Source: Chrysomallon squamiferum
Lineage: Eukaryota; Mollusca; Gastropoda; Neomphalida; Peltospiridae
Assembly (NCBI GenBank): GCA_012295275.1
Contig: CM022668.1
Coordinates: 6,627,529-6,655,028 of the forward strand
DNA length: 27,500 nucleotides
Reading direction: 5' to 3'
Positions 1 through 10,182 of the stretch are shown piece by piece. A model generated the notes under the pieces. It did not search any database. It was not told the DNA's origin and saw only the letters and a program-made list of their open reading frames with translations. Position numbers and translations under genes: made by a program. Each line of letters opens with the position of its first letter. Positions within the stretch are counted from its first letter, which is position 1.

Positions 1-478
1 AAAAATAAAGATAACTCGAAGTGCAATATAATTAATATGATGTATGTGCACCTTCATTTCATCCGCCTGTTTGATTCATAAATAACTTCATGCAGACAGT
101 TATGATGATCTGTGAGCAACATTGGAATTGTTGCAACGTGGAAAAACAGTCATAACGAAAAGAACAAACCAAAAAAAAGAACAGAAACAAAGCAATAACG
201 AATCATCATTTAAATTCATTATTCTGGTTTTGTCGCTATATTTTTCAACCACGATGCATAAATAATTATCTTTGCTGTGTTAGAAGTAACAGTAATCTGA
301 AACAGCCAGTATTAACACTGTTAGTAAGCAATACTTCAACATGTAAGCATAGGCGATAGAAGCTAGTAACAAATAGGAAACATGCTTTTGTCATTATTTC
401 GGTATGCAGTGCAGAAACTGGGACATATTTGTTAATGCTCGTGTGGAAAAACCGATACAGCAGCTTTTATACGTTTTA
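1..478. other. AT-rich unique sequence, no feature seen
   Basis: No open frame of note, array or recognisable element lies here. The minus-strand open frame that enters from 394 is carried mostly by the GAA-type array next to it. Confidence 0.6.
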
Positions 479-565
479 GGAAGAAGAAGAAGAAGAAGAA
501 GAAAAAGAAGAAGAAGAAGACGACGATGACGATAATGATGATAATTATGATGAAGAAGAGAAATG
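479..565. repeat. GAA/GAC/GAT triplet microsatellite
   Basis: A run of GAA units with a few AAA interruptions (about 479-520) passes into GAC and GAT units (about 520-565). Single-base change of the unit along the array is typical of a decaying triplet microsatellite. The leucine-rich minus-strand open frame over it is a by-product. Confidence 0.85.
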
Positions 566-786
566 AAAAATAGAATAAGATAAATCATATGACAGCTGAA
601 TCATTATTAGATATGTCATTTACAAAAATACAGTGTTCTTGTATATAAAAGACGTCGCTTATTTCATTTTCTTGCAACTTGTAAATCAAGGATTAGAAAA
701 CTTGATCGTTTTATAAACGTGAATCCTTTGCTTAGTCGTAAAAACGCAAACCTCTCTATATTATTAGCAAGAAATTTTAAAGAGAG

Positions 787-787
<1 letters not shown>

Positions 788-838
<51 letters not shown>

Positions 839-883
839 GTAGTAGTAGTAGTAGTAACAACAACAACAACAACAATAATAATA

Positions 884-921
<38 letters not shown>

Positions 922-925
922 TAAT
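788..925. repeat. Compound AAT-AGT-AAC-AAT triplet microsatellite
   Basis: AAT units (about 790-837) are followed by AGT (837-855), AAC (856-873) and AAT again (874-925). Open frames on both strands give runs of Ile, Val, Thr and Asn (plus) or Leu, Ile, Val and Thr (minus), so they are repeat translations and not genes. Confidence 0.9.
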
Positions 926-998
926 AAAACTCCACGAAAAAGAACTAAACCACTTGAAGAACAGACGTTACAAGAAAAGGGATACTGGTTTCGATATA

Positions 999-1182
999 AA
1001 GCAAGTGAATACAACAACAATTTAATTTAACGAATCTCTATTCAAAGCAAGTGAATACAACACAAATTTAATTTAATGAATCTCTATTCAAAGCAAGTGA
1101 ATACAACACAAATTTAATTTAATGAATCTCTATTCAAAGCAAGTGAATACAACACAAATTTAATTTAACGAATCTCTATTCA
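999..1182. repeat. 46-bp minisatellite, four tandem copies
   Basis: The word AAGCAAGTGA starts at 999, 1045, 1091 and 1137, exactly 46 bp apart each time, and the rest of each unit is almost identical. The first copy has a small change in its ACAACA stretch, and the ends alternate between TTAACGAATC and TTAATGAATC. The array stops at 1183, where AAGCA runs into unrelated sequence. Near-identity suggests recent tandem duplication. Confidence 0.95.
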
Positions 1183-2084
1183 AAGCATTCGGAATTAACG
1201 CGCTAATATTTTATAGAATGAATTCATTTAGATCCACAGCAAACGCTCCTATCCCCTGAAACAGTGGATGCCGTTCATAATATCACTGACAAGACTTTCT
1301 GAACATCGTGCTATGAGTGGGTGGAATAGGTCATTGAGTAATACTCTTATCAGTAAATTAGAATAAATTATCTGATGCATACCTTGTGTCCTTGTAACCG
1401 TTCAGCGATGGTAATAAGACACTTTTATTAACATAAAAATTTCGCATAAAACTTTCCGGCGTCAAGAAAATATCTGCTCTCTTTTCTCCGTTTGTGGATA
1501 TTTACGACATGAAATGCCCCGGTTTGTTCATGGCAAGTATTATCTTTCAGGACATTCGGTGAACAGCACAGTTTTATTTTTATAAGAAATGTTATAGTAA
1601 GTGAATAAATGAAATGAACAAAATTTATTAAAATTGCAGCATTATAACATTAAAAAATTTAAAAAAATAAATAATAAATAAAAAAAAAAAATATCGGAAA
1701 TGGATTTCGGCGACAACTTCTTCGTCTCTCGATTCTTTGTTGCTCAAATTTTAACTTATTTTAAGACAAAAGAAACAATATAAACTGTTTTATTTAATAT
1801 ATTAAACAATTTAAGAACAGTAAAATATATATTGATTGATTAATGAAATTTAGTTTGTTACTTCTGTAAAGACTTGTAGGACTAAAGGGTTTGTTTTATG
1901 CAGTTAAGGATATGCTGAATACTAGTCATTTGATTAGTTAAAGCAATCAAAGAAACTGAAAACTTTGAAATTTGACGTAAACCGAAAACTGTATTAACAC
2001 AACGTTTTTATATTAATGATGCGATTAAGTTTATTAATAAACTAACTTAAGTTTAAATAGTAATTTATATTAAAACATTTATAA
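1183..2084. other. AT-rich unique sequence, no gene seen
   Basis: Slightly GC-richer patches at about 1240-1330 and 1455-1560 have no long open frame. A short A-rich stretch lies at 1655-1692. Nothing else can be supported. Confidence 0.55.
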
Positions 2085-2720
2085 CTGCTGCTACTATTAC
2101 CACCAATACCACCACCACCACTACTACTACTACTTCTACTATTATTATTATTACCACCACTGTTATTACTACTTTTATTATTATTCTTACAACTATATAA
2201 CTACTACTTTTATTATTACTACTATTACTAAAATTAAAGCTACTGCTGCTGCTACTACTATAACCACTACTAGAACTAATACTAACACTAAAACTACTTC
2301 AACTACTACTACGACTATTGCTGCTACTGCATAAAAAGCCTCCTTTATACTGTTTTTTACTATTAGTATTAGTACTACTACTATTGCTGCTACTGCAATT
2401 AAAAATACTTCTACTTTGCTGTCTTTTAGCATTACTACTCTTCCAATACATATCCCACTGCGACCATTAAAACTACTTCCACTACTAATAATATTACTTA
2501 TAAAACTAGTCTTATTACTACTACTACTGCTCTACTACTACTACTACTTCTATTTCTACTAATGACTACTACTACTACTGCTAATATAAATACTACTAAT
2601 AATAATACTATTACTTCTACTATTTATTACTGCTTACAATTCTAAACAGTATGACCACTATTAGTATTTCTACTTCAACTACTAGTACTAGTTTTACAGT
2701 ACCAATACTATTAATCGTGC
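2085..2720. repeat. Long decayed ACT/ATT/ACC triplet tract
   Basis: About 640 bp is almost wholly variants of a three-base unit (ACT, ATT, ACC, GCT) with non-triplet interruptions. It contains an imperfect 66-bp duplication: ACTATTGCTGCTACTGCA begins at 2314 and again at 2380. The valine-rich minus-strand open frame at 2193-2432 follows from the triplet phase and is not a gene. Confidence 0.85.
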
Positions 2721-3084
2721 ATATACTACCCTGCTCACAAACAAAACATATAAGATTTTATTTATATTATAAAAGGTTTCACAGTATGAAGAATAAAGTT
2801 TAGTAAAAATAAAACTATTTCTTCTCACCTTTTTCACTGTTTGTTAGTCCGCACAGGAACAGTAAACATCCAAGTAAACACAAAAGAAAATCTCGTTCAC
2901 ACATCTTGTTTTTCAGCTGTATACTAGTAAAGGTGTAAATATATAGATAATCGTATAATCCGAGAACAAGTTTCCAGAGAAAATATTACTCTCCCTCTCT
3001 CTCTCTCTTCAAAAACCTGTCAGCTATTTATTCAAGTCGGTTTAAAAAAAAAAAAAATCTCACTCATACTTGAGAATAAAACGA
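2721..3084. other. AT-rich unique sequence with short CT and A runs
   Basis: It holds a short CT array (about 2991-3008) and a poly-A run (about 3044-3057). No gene or element is recognised. Confidence 0.55.
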
Positions 3085-3390
3085 CGTTCGGCAAATTAAA
3101 GCTTTCTTTAATTACGATTCCCTTCGCTCGGCGCTACATAACATGACAAACCGGTACAGCACTTTTATTGTCCTCCTCACGCTTCGCCTGTTTATCGTTT
3201 CAACTTCTGACCCACTCGGCAAAAATACTGTCTGTTAACGCTCCGCAAAGCTACTGCGGTTATCGTTCTTGACTGTGATCCGCGAAATTCTTTGGAGGGC
3301 GTTAATCAACCGAAGAAATTGAAGATTAACTGTTACACAGTCCTTCGACTTCGTTTAACATAGAACAGGCGCAGGATTCCGAAAGCGTTA
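3085..3390. other. CpG-richer unique patch, function unknown
   Basis: CpG dinucleotides are visibly more frequent than in the flanks, for example around 3122-3140, 3235-3300 and 3340-3390. It contains a perfect short hairpin at 3094-3113: stem AATTAAAG/CTTTAATT around a CTTT loop. No open frame reaches 60 codons. It may be a promoter, an old gene or transposon fragment, or chance. The excess was judged by eye, not computed. Confidence 0.35.
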
Positions 3391-3781
3391 AGTTTTATTT
3401 ACTCATTTTTTTTTTTTTTTTTTTTTTTTTTGTACGAATGTTGTAGACGAACATTTGCTATTATTAGCCTCATTGTAGTAGACGGAATTTGTAGCAGGTA
3501 CAGTAGAACAATAGTGTTGCTAACAAATTGTTAATTATCTGCGATGCGTTCAGAAAAAAAAAAAAAAAAAAAAAGTTATCTTTGAGGAAAAAGAAGAAAA
3601 AAAAGATATCTGTCAGAAACTTCACACCTAAGTTTATATATGTTCGGTTTTACGTTTCAAAGATACGATAATAAATGAAGCAGAAAATTTCCTGAACGTA
3701 CCTGAATTTAGCGATAAACTTAGCGATGTTTTTATTTTTTCGGTAAACTTTCTTTGAAAAGCGTGTGGTAACATAGTACTG

Positions 3782-3784
<3 letters not shown>
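3391..3784. other. AT-rich unique sequence with poly-T and poly-A runs
   Basis: A poly-T run spans about 3407-3431 and a poly-A run about 3555-3574. They are unlinked homopolymers, with no terminal repeats or target duplications seen around them. No gene is evident. Confidence 0.55.

Positions 3785-3861
<77 letters not shown>
3785..3861. repeat. (GA)n microsatellite
   Basis: About 38 uninterrupted GA units. It abuts the composite repeat to its right in the same way that a shorter GA-rich stretch abuts the related copy near 19.4 kb. Confidence 0.95.
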
Positions 3862-3866
<5 letters not shown>

Positions 3867-3939
3867 AAAATTAAATTCTAAATAGATTTTACTTTTTAAA
3901 ATATTCATTTATTTATTCATTTATTCATTCCTTGATTTA

Positions 3940-3995
<56 letters not shown>

Positions 3996-4022
3996 TTTAA
4001 CAATTTATTGCTATTTTCAAAA

Positions 4023-4073
<51 letters not shown>

Positions 4074-4084
4074 TTAATAATAAT
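3862..4084 (+). repeat. Composite dispersed repeat, copy 1 (segment B inverted)
   Basis: Segment A (3871-3940, containing AATAGATTTTACTTTT and ATTCATTTATTCATTCCTT) is nearly repeated at 19452-19528. Here it is followed by AAT then ATT units (3941-3990), a segment B (3990-4025, TTTAACAATTTATTGCTATT) and an AAT array (4025-4073). In the other copy, segment B is present as its reverse complement between an ATT array and an AAT array. The family is not recognised. The AAT array accounts for the leucine-rich minus-strand open frame starting near 4224. Confidence 0.75.
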
Positions 4085-4689
4085 GAAAACCTAACAACAA
4101 CGAAAAAACAAAAAGAATAAAAAAGAATATGTATATAAATGTCCATCAGCTTCATCACTTTTCTCTCAGTGTAAAAAACAAAATAATGGAAGCCTTCATA
4201 TTTTATTACTATTGATGCAAACAACTATGTAAGTAAGTAAGTAAATAACAGTAAAAAGGTTTGAAAAAAAAAAAAAAAAAATAAAAAGAACAAAAATTAT
4301 AAATCTTTTATTGATACATGAAAACGGAAAGACCGCCTATAGCGGGAGATAAATCTTTCAACACACTGTAACCTTACCTATGTTTATGTTACTCCTTGAC
4401 CATTTAATATACTTTATTAGTTTAGATAAACAAATACATTTTGTTGGTAAATAACATTACGTAGCTTATTCATTATATGTGCTAATGGTAGCCGGTAACA
4501 GCAAGTCATTGTTAATAATGATAGAAATGTGCTAATTTTATAAACGTAGTTACGAAATATATAAAATATTATAAATATCGTATTAGTGTATTTTGCATTA
4601 TCTCACTTAGGTTTTTCTCTCAGTCTCTCTCCAAACACATCTTTCCGTCATTATTTAATGTTTTATTTATTTATTTATATCTTTATTTT
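4085..4689. other. AT-rich unique sequence, no gene seen
   Basis: It contains AAGT/AAAT units near 4225-4245, a poly-A run (4264-4281) and ATTT units (4663-4690). Nothing else is recognised. Confidence 0.55.
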
Positions 4690-4875
<186 letters not shown>

Positions 4876-5234
4876 CATTCTTTGTTTTCCTAGAAAATCT
4901 TTTTTTTTTTTTGTTTCTGCATCCAGCTGGTACCAGTACTGAAATATCTAATATTTCTGTACATCATTACGTGTGTTATACAATATGCTAATTTTGGGTT
5001 AACTGGTTTTAAATTGGAAGTTGCTTACGTCTTGGTGATTCCAAATTCACATGATGAGATTAAACTGAACAGAACTGTGTGCAGTTCAAATTATTGGTAA
5101 TTTCAAAAATAGTACCAGAACAGCTGCAACAAGAGCCACAACTACAACGACAGCAACACATATTTAATATTGATGATAATGACACCATTGTTACTTCTGC
5201 CACAAACACTTATATATGCATGCAAATTATTAGG
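4876..5234. other. AT-rich unique sequence, no gene seen
   Basis: There is a poly-T run at about 4900-4912, otherwise unremarkable sequence. The open frames here extend out of the neighbouring GA/CT arrays. Confidence 0.55.

Positions 5235-5787
<553 letters not shown>

Positions 5788-5856
<69 letters not shown>
5788..5856. repeat. (GA)n microsatellite
   Basis: About 35 GA units. To its right the sequence changes to an unrelated flank, so the tandem duplication ends here. Confidence 0.95.
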
Positions 5857-5858
<2 letters not shown>

Positions 5859-5884
5859 CATACAAATCTAAAAAAACATGTGCA

Positions 5885-5920
5885 ATGTAGAGAGACAGAC
5901 AGACAGACAGACAGACATAG
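5885..5920. repeat. (GACA)n microsatellite
   Basis: About six to seven GACA units after GAGAGACAGACAG. This is the reverse complement of the CTGT unit type seen at 4692 and 15684. Confidence 0.9.
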
Positions 5921-6295
5921 TAGTTTTGATACCAACGTGATCTATGCAAAACATTCTCAGTTTCTCTGATTAGCTCTATACCACGTCATTGACGTACATT
6001 ACGTGGAAATGGCGAAGCTAAACAGGTGAGGTGTTTGTATTGTAAGCCAAGGTAATGAAGAAACGACTGCTGTGAAAACACATTTATCTCTGGGAAAAAT
6101 GTCGACGCGTTCCTTAACAGTAAAACGTAGCACCGACTCACCGTTACTGAATGTTTGAAGACGGGTAAGAGAATGAAGGGTGTGACGAAATGAAGAGGGG
6201 TGTGGTCGAAAAAGGGTGCGCGGATGAAAGGGGAAGAGAATTAAAGAGAATGCTTGAAAAGGAGTACACATGAAATAATAATATTTGTAGATAAT
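5921..6295. other. Unique sequence, no gene seen
   Basis: Moderate composition with purine-rich GAAGAG/AAAGGG stretches from 6170 to 6260. The minus-strand open frames here run out of the TG/TACA array to the right and look fortuitous. Confidence 0.5.
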
Positions 6296-6335
6296 GTGTG
6301 TGTTTGTGTGTGTGTGTACATACATATATGCGTAC

Positions 6336-6367
<32 letters not shown>
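6296..6367. repeat. TG - TACA - TA compound microsatellite
   Basis: TG units (6296-6318) are followed by TACA units (6332-6350) and TA units (6350-6367). Confidence 0.9.
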
Positions 6368-6656
6368 CTATATGCAGTGTAGACAAACGGACAAAAATAA
6401 ATAAAAAACTAACGGAAAATAAAAATAACGAAATAAGTAAGTAAATAAATACTTAAAATTAAAATTAAAATTAAAATTAAAATATGTAACAGAACTAGGA
6501 GATGATAAAACGGCGAAGAAAAAAACAACAACAACAACGAAAAAAAAAAAAAACCCAGCAGCTTATTCTAATGTAACATAAATTAAACGTCAAAACGAAA
6601 CAAATCAGATCTTATTACAAAATAAACAACTCGCTGTTTGATACGTCATTTCTCTT
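6368..6656. repeat. A-rich stretch with (TTAAAA)n
   Basis: Five to six TTAAAA units span about 6448-6483. CAA units and a poly-A run follow at 6525-6553. The rest is unremarkable AT-rich sequence. Confidence 0.7.
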
Positions 6657-6669
6657 TTGCTTGACACAG

Positions 6670-6913
6670 TTTTGAAGTGGGAAGTTTATAATCACATTGT
6701 TAAGGATCTTAATTCTTTTGTAGCGATTCAGAAATTTATTTTTTTTTCTCGTAATACCTCTAAATCTATCATTGCGAAACATACCTTAGTTGATAGCAAG
6801 AAGTCACGAAGTATAGATCTACAGAAAAAAACCCACAATTTAATTTCTATACAAACGATCTTTTTCTGTTTGTTTTTTTACTTTGTACAAACGTTAATAG
6901 AAAAGACCTTTGA
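6670..6913 (+). other. Open frame between splice-like signals, doubtful exon
   Basis: The plus-strand frame from 6657 to 6968 is open for 103 codons and is not a simple repeat, but it contains no ATG. A pyrimidine-rich acceptor-like sequence (TCTTTTGCTTGACACAG, ending at 6669) and a good donor-like sequence (TTTGAG|GTAAAG, at 6913/6914) bound 244 open bases. The predicted peptide is rich in Ile, Phe and Lys, with one hydrophobic stretch. Against a real exon are the T-run inside it and the ordinary AT-rich codon make-up. I would expect this to be chance unless transcripts or conservation support it. Confidence 0.12.
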
Positions 6914-6968
6914 GGTAAAGATTGTTAAGTCTATTCCTATAAATGGTAAAAAAAAAAGTAAGTGTTAA

Positions 6969-7912
6969 AATAAAACAATTTTCAAAGAATTAAGATGATT
7001 CAAAACGAAATTAAGTTTTTTAAAACTGACAAGATGGCATTTAAGTACGTCTGTACTGATTTTTTTTTTTTTTTCTCTAGACCTTTCATAACGTATCTTG
7101 TTGAAAATATATGTTCTTGATATGACATACAGTATATATATCTATTCTAGTGTATACATCAGTCAACACTGATTTTCTTTTATTGTTAATCATATCTTAG
7201 AAGCTCTCAAGAAATACATTGAAAATTAAAATCTAAATTTAAAAAAAAAAAAAGTATTTGTCATTTATGCTTGAGCGTAAAGCGCTGTCGCTCTCACTGA
7301 GATTAAATGTGACACGTGTCATCATCCATTCATTGTAATAATAAGTTGTTTTTCTGAAATACATTGTAGATTTATGACTATGGGTTGGCTCAAAGCATTA
7401 AAGGTTCGTTATAATGGCGCGTTTTATTATAACGATTTTTTCAAAGAAGTGTATTTATTTGTTGAGACGCAATTATTTAACAATATTCGTAGCAAGAAAA
7501 AGTAAATAAATAAATAATACAGAATGTTTGTTTTCAAAAGGTTAATGCAGTACAGTAAATTGTAGAAACTTAACTAAAAGCTCCTCAATAAAAAACGTAA
7601 TTCAGTCTTCCCTACTCGGCCATTAATAACGTACGTTTACAAATAAAAAGTCGACTATAGAGTATAGTGTATTTCAGCCATATTTGTCCTTGAATGTTTT
7701 GCAAACCACTAGCATGAGCAGCTCTTTGATGGTGACAATCTACAAATTACAGAGACCCACACAAAAATTATCTCTACCATTAGTCCGTAGATAACTCGTA
7801 TATTTACCAGCCTAATGTACGTTAAATAAGTATAGATTATATTATTTACACAAGAACTCGTTTTACACTTTATTAACAGTGCGAGTGACACACGCAGTCG
7901 TATTATCGTCTT
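6969..7912. other. AT-rich unique sequence with an E-box palindrome
   Basis: A perfect 12-bp palindrome TGACACGTGTCA, with CACGTG at its centre, lies at 7310-7321. Poly-T (7060-7074) and poly-A (7241-7253) runs are present. No gene is evident; the 60-codon minus-strand open frame at 7709-7891 has no supporting feature. Confidence 0.5.
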
Positions 7913-7947
7913 ATTGGTTTGACCTCTGACCCCAGCCTGTGACGTCA
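7913..7947. promoter_or_regulatory. Putative regulatory cluster: inverted CCAAT, DR1 and CRE
   Basis: Within 35 bp lie ATTGG (7913-7917, an inverted CCAAT box), TGACCTCTGACCC (7920-7932) and TGACGTCA (7940-7947). Read on the minus strand, the second is GGGTCA-G-AGGTCA, a direct repeat of nuclear-receptor half-sites with one base between them (DR1, the type bound by RXR/HNF4-class receptors). The third is a full palindromic cAMP-response element. No gene start is recognised on either side, so its target is unknown. Motif presence is seen; function is inferred. Confidence 0.35.
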
Positions 7948-8086
7948 GGTGATATGATTCGGTGCGTGCACGGCGTTACAAGATCTGATTAGAAACTACA
8001 AACCGCTGTCACCTTTTTAGTGATCCTGGGAGAGAACATTCTGTTCACGCTTATGTTTCGTGTCATTTTTAATTTTTTAATTTTTA

Positions 8087-8087
8087 A

Positions 8088-8133
<46 letters not shown>

Positions 8134-8520
8134 TTGTGTGTGTAGTATATGTATGTATTTATGCAGGCATGCACTTTGCACTAAAACAACCTTATGTATT
8201 AATGTCTGCGTGTGTATGTCTATATGTACGTATATTTTGAACGTATGTTTGCATGTATGTGTGTATGCATGTATGTGCGTAATGATATGTGTGTGTGTGT
8301 CTTTGTATATCTCTCTGTCCTTATGTATGTATGTATGTATTTAGGAATGAACATTTTGTTGGATTAAGTATGTTTGACCAAGACAACTGTATGTATGTGT
8401 TTATAATGTACAAACATACACACACCTACATACATACATACATACATACTTACATATATACCATACAGCAGAGACAGCATACACACATACGTACGTATAT
8501 CTTACAGTATTTTATATATA
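8087..8520. repeat. TG array followed by TATG/CATA-rich tract
   Basis: About 21 TG units (8089-8132) lead into a decayed TATG/TGTG tract. It has purer TATG units at 8320-8341, CATA units at 8427-8456 and mixed CACA/CATA to about 8500. The cysteine- and valine-rich open frames over it are repeat translations. Confidence 0.85.
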
Positions 8521-8554
8521 CGATTTCAACAGGATTGTAAGATTTCATGATAGT

Positions 8555-8700
8555 AACAACGAAAACAACAACAACAACAACAAATAATAATAATAATAAT
8601 AATAATAATAGAATAATTATTATTATTATGATGACAACAACAAAAACAACAATAACAATAATAACAACAACAACAACAGCTATTATAATAATAAAATTAA
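8555..8700. repeat. AAC/AAT triplet microsatellite
   Basis: AAC units (8558-8584), AAT units (8584-8611), an inverted ATT patch (8618-8629) and further AAC/AAT units to about 8690. The Thr/Asn/Ile-rich open frame is an artefact. Confidence 0.9.
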
Positions 8701-9062
8701 AAAAAACAATATTTTCACTGTTCGTGAACGAATCTGATCTTTCAAAAGATCAGTAGCATCTCTAAATAATGTCTTCAGATCTTTTGATTAGTTTTAATGG
8801 ATTTGAATTTTCGTTTGATATAAAGGAGATACATAAAACTGATTAAGACTGTTTTTAAAATCCTCGGCAGGAACTAGGCTACATTTCAGAAAATGAATAG
8901 CGATCGTTTGCGCAGTTACAACCCTGGCAGCCATGTTTGGACAAATATCTGAGACATATGGCGTCTGATCGTATCATTCACTGTTCACACGGGAGGCGTG
9001 TTTGAACCTTTAATCTGGATAAAAACAAGATAATATTTATAATCCATTGGCTTTTGCGTGAA
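8701..9062. other. Unique sequence with a 19-codon ORF
   Basis: Somewhat GC-richer around 8870-9000. An ATG at 8893 has a fair context (A at -3) after an AG acceptor-like ATTTCAG (ends 8889), but the frame closes at 8952 with no donor-like site inside. It is too little to call a gene. Nothing else is seen. Confidence 0.4.
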
Positions 9063-9163
9063 CAAAAAAAAAAAAAAAAAAAAAAAAAAAATTAAAAAAT
9101 TAAATTAAAAATATATAATATAAAAATAAAAATAAAATAAAATAAAATAGAATAAATAAATAA

Positions 9164-9212
<49 letters not shown>
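9063..9212. repeat. Poly-A, AAAAT and AAT arrays
   Basis: A poly-A run (9064-9090) passes into AAAAT/AAATA units (about 9121-9165) and then about 14 AAT units (9167-9210). Confidence 0.9.
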
Positions 9213-9213
<1 letters not shown>

Positions 9214-9375
9214 GTCACGTTTAGTTATGTCACAGAAGAATAAGCTTTTTGTTTTTGTTTATAGTTCACGTTTGCTTTTTATCTACTGTTTGTGTTTAAT
9301 TGTTTAAAACATTAGGCAGGCACGTTTAGAGAATAATGATCGAATAATGGACAAACAAATTCGTAAATAATAAAT

Positions 9376-9545
9376 AAATAATAATAGTAGAAATAGTAGT
9401 AGTTGTAGTACTAGCAGTAGTAGTATCAGTATCAGTAATAGTAATAGTACTAGTAGTAATAGCATCATCATCAGCAGCAGCAGTAGTAATAATAGCAGTA
9501 GTAGTGATAGTAGTGGAAGTATTAGTAGTAGTAGTAGTAATAAAG
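9376..9545. repeat. Decayed AGT/AGC/AAT triplet tract
   Basis: AGT units predominate, with AGC and AAT variants and occasional TATC interruptions. The Thr/Ile/Ser-rich minus-strand open frame at 9326-9649 is a translation of this tract. Confidence 0.85.
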
Positions 9546-9824
9546 TAAAAGAAAAAAGCGAAAAATAAAATGATAATGAATAAGTGTGTACCTAAGTAAA
9601 TAAATAAAAGATAAATGGTAAAAAAAAGATAAATAATTAGTAAATACATAAAGAAAGAAAAAAGTCAAGTTAACAAGAAAGTCGATGTACGGTAAAGCTG
9701 CATAAACTCGAGTCAGACGTCAAATCTATTTCACGTGTCAAAATGTTACGTTTGCCAAACATGTCTGAAACGGGTTATAGCAGAATTTGATTAATGCCAT
9801 AATTAATTATCAACAACATAAATC

Positions 9825-9980
9825 ATGGTAAATTCTTCATTTCCAACAAATTTAAGCAGAAATGAAATATCTCCAGTGTCACTGATAAATGGGGATTGTC
9901 AAAGTATTCGAAACTTCTCGTCTGCCACCAAAGAGCGAAACGAAGTATTTTGTTGTCAAATGGAAGACGACTCAGTCTGA
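9825..9980 (+). CDS. Possible small ORF, 51 residues, unrecognised
   Basis: The ATG at 9825 has a good start context (ATCATGG: A at -3, G at +4), and the frame closes with TGA at 9978-9980. The peptide is not low-complexity. It holds three N-glycosylation sequons (NSS at 3-5, NLS at 9-11, NFS at 30-32) and three cysteines (25, 43, 44). Sequon density would fit an extracellular N-terminus encoded in a first exon, but there is no signal peptide or membrane segment and no strong donor. The only candidate donor is GAA|GTATTT near 9942. A 51-codon frame is expected by chance in a window of this size, so this is a weak candidate. Confidence 0.15.
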   Translation: MVNSSFPTNLSRNEISPVSLINGDCQSIRNFSSATKERNEVFCCQMEDDSV

Positions 9981-10084
9981 TCTGTCAATGAAAATTAAGT
10001 ACATGTACAATTAATGGTCTTATAATTCAAAGTTTTGTCCACGATCGCAGGGGAATGTCATTTTGTGGTGATATAATTTTGAAT
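9981..10084. other. Unique sequence, no feature seen
   Basis: A short spacer between the small ORF and the pentamer arrays. Confidence 0.5.
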
Positions 10085-10182
10085 GATAATAATATATATT
10101 ATAAAAAAATAATATAATATAATATAATATAATATAATATAGAGATAAATAAAATAAAATAAAATAAAATAAAATAAAAAAA
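10085..10182. repeat. (AATAT)n and (AAAAT)n pentamer arrays
   Basis: AATAT units (about 10109-10141) are followed after a short spacer by AAAAT units (10148-10180). The same two pentamer types sit together again near 17.6 kb, and AAAAT near 9.1 kb. Confidence 0.9.

Noticed and set aside
999-1182. CRISPR array (regularly repeated units)
   Set aside because: The 46-bp units abut with no spacers, and the sequence is eukaryotic. It is a minisatellite.
8893-8952. 19-codon ORF after an acceptor-like ATTTCAG
   Set aside because: It is too short and has no donor; expected by chance.
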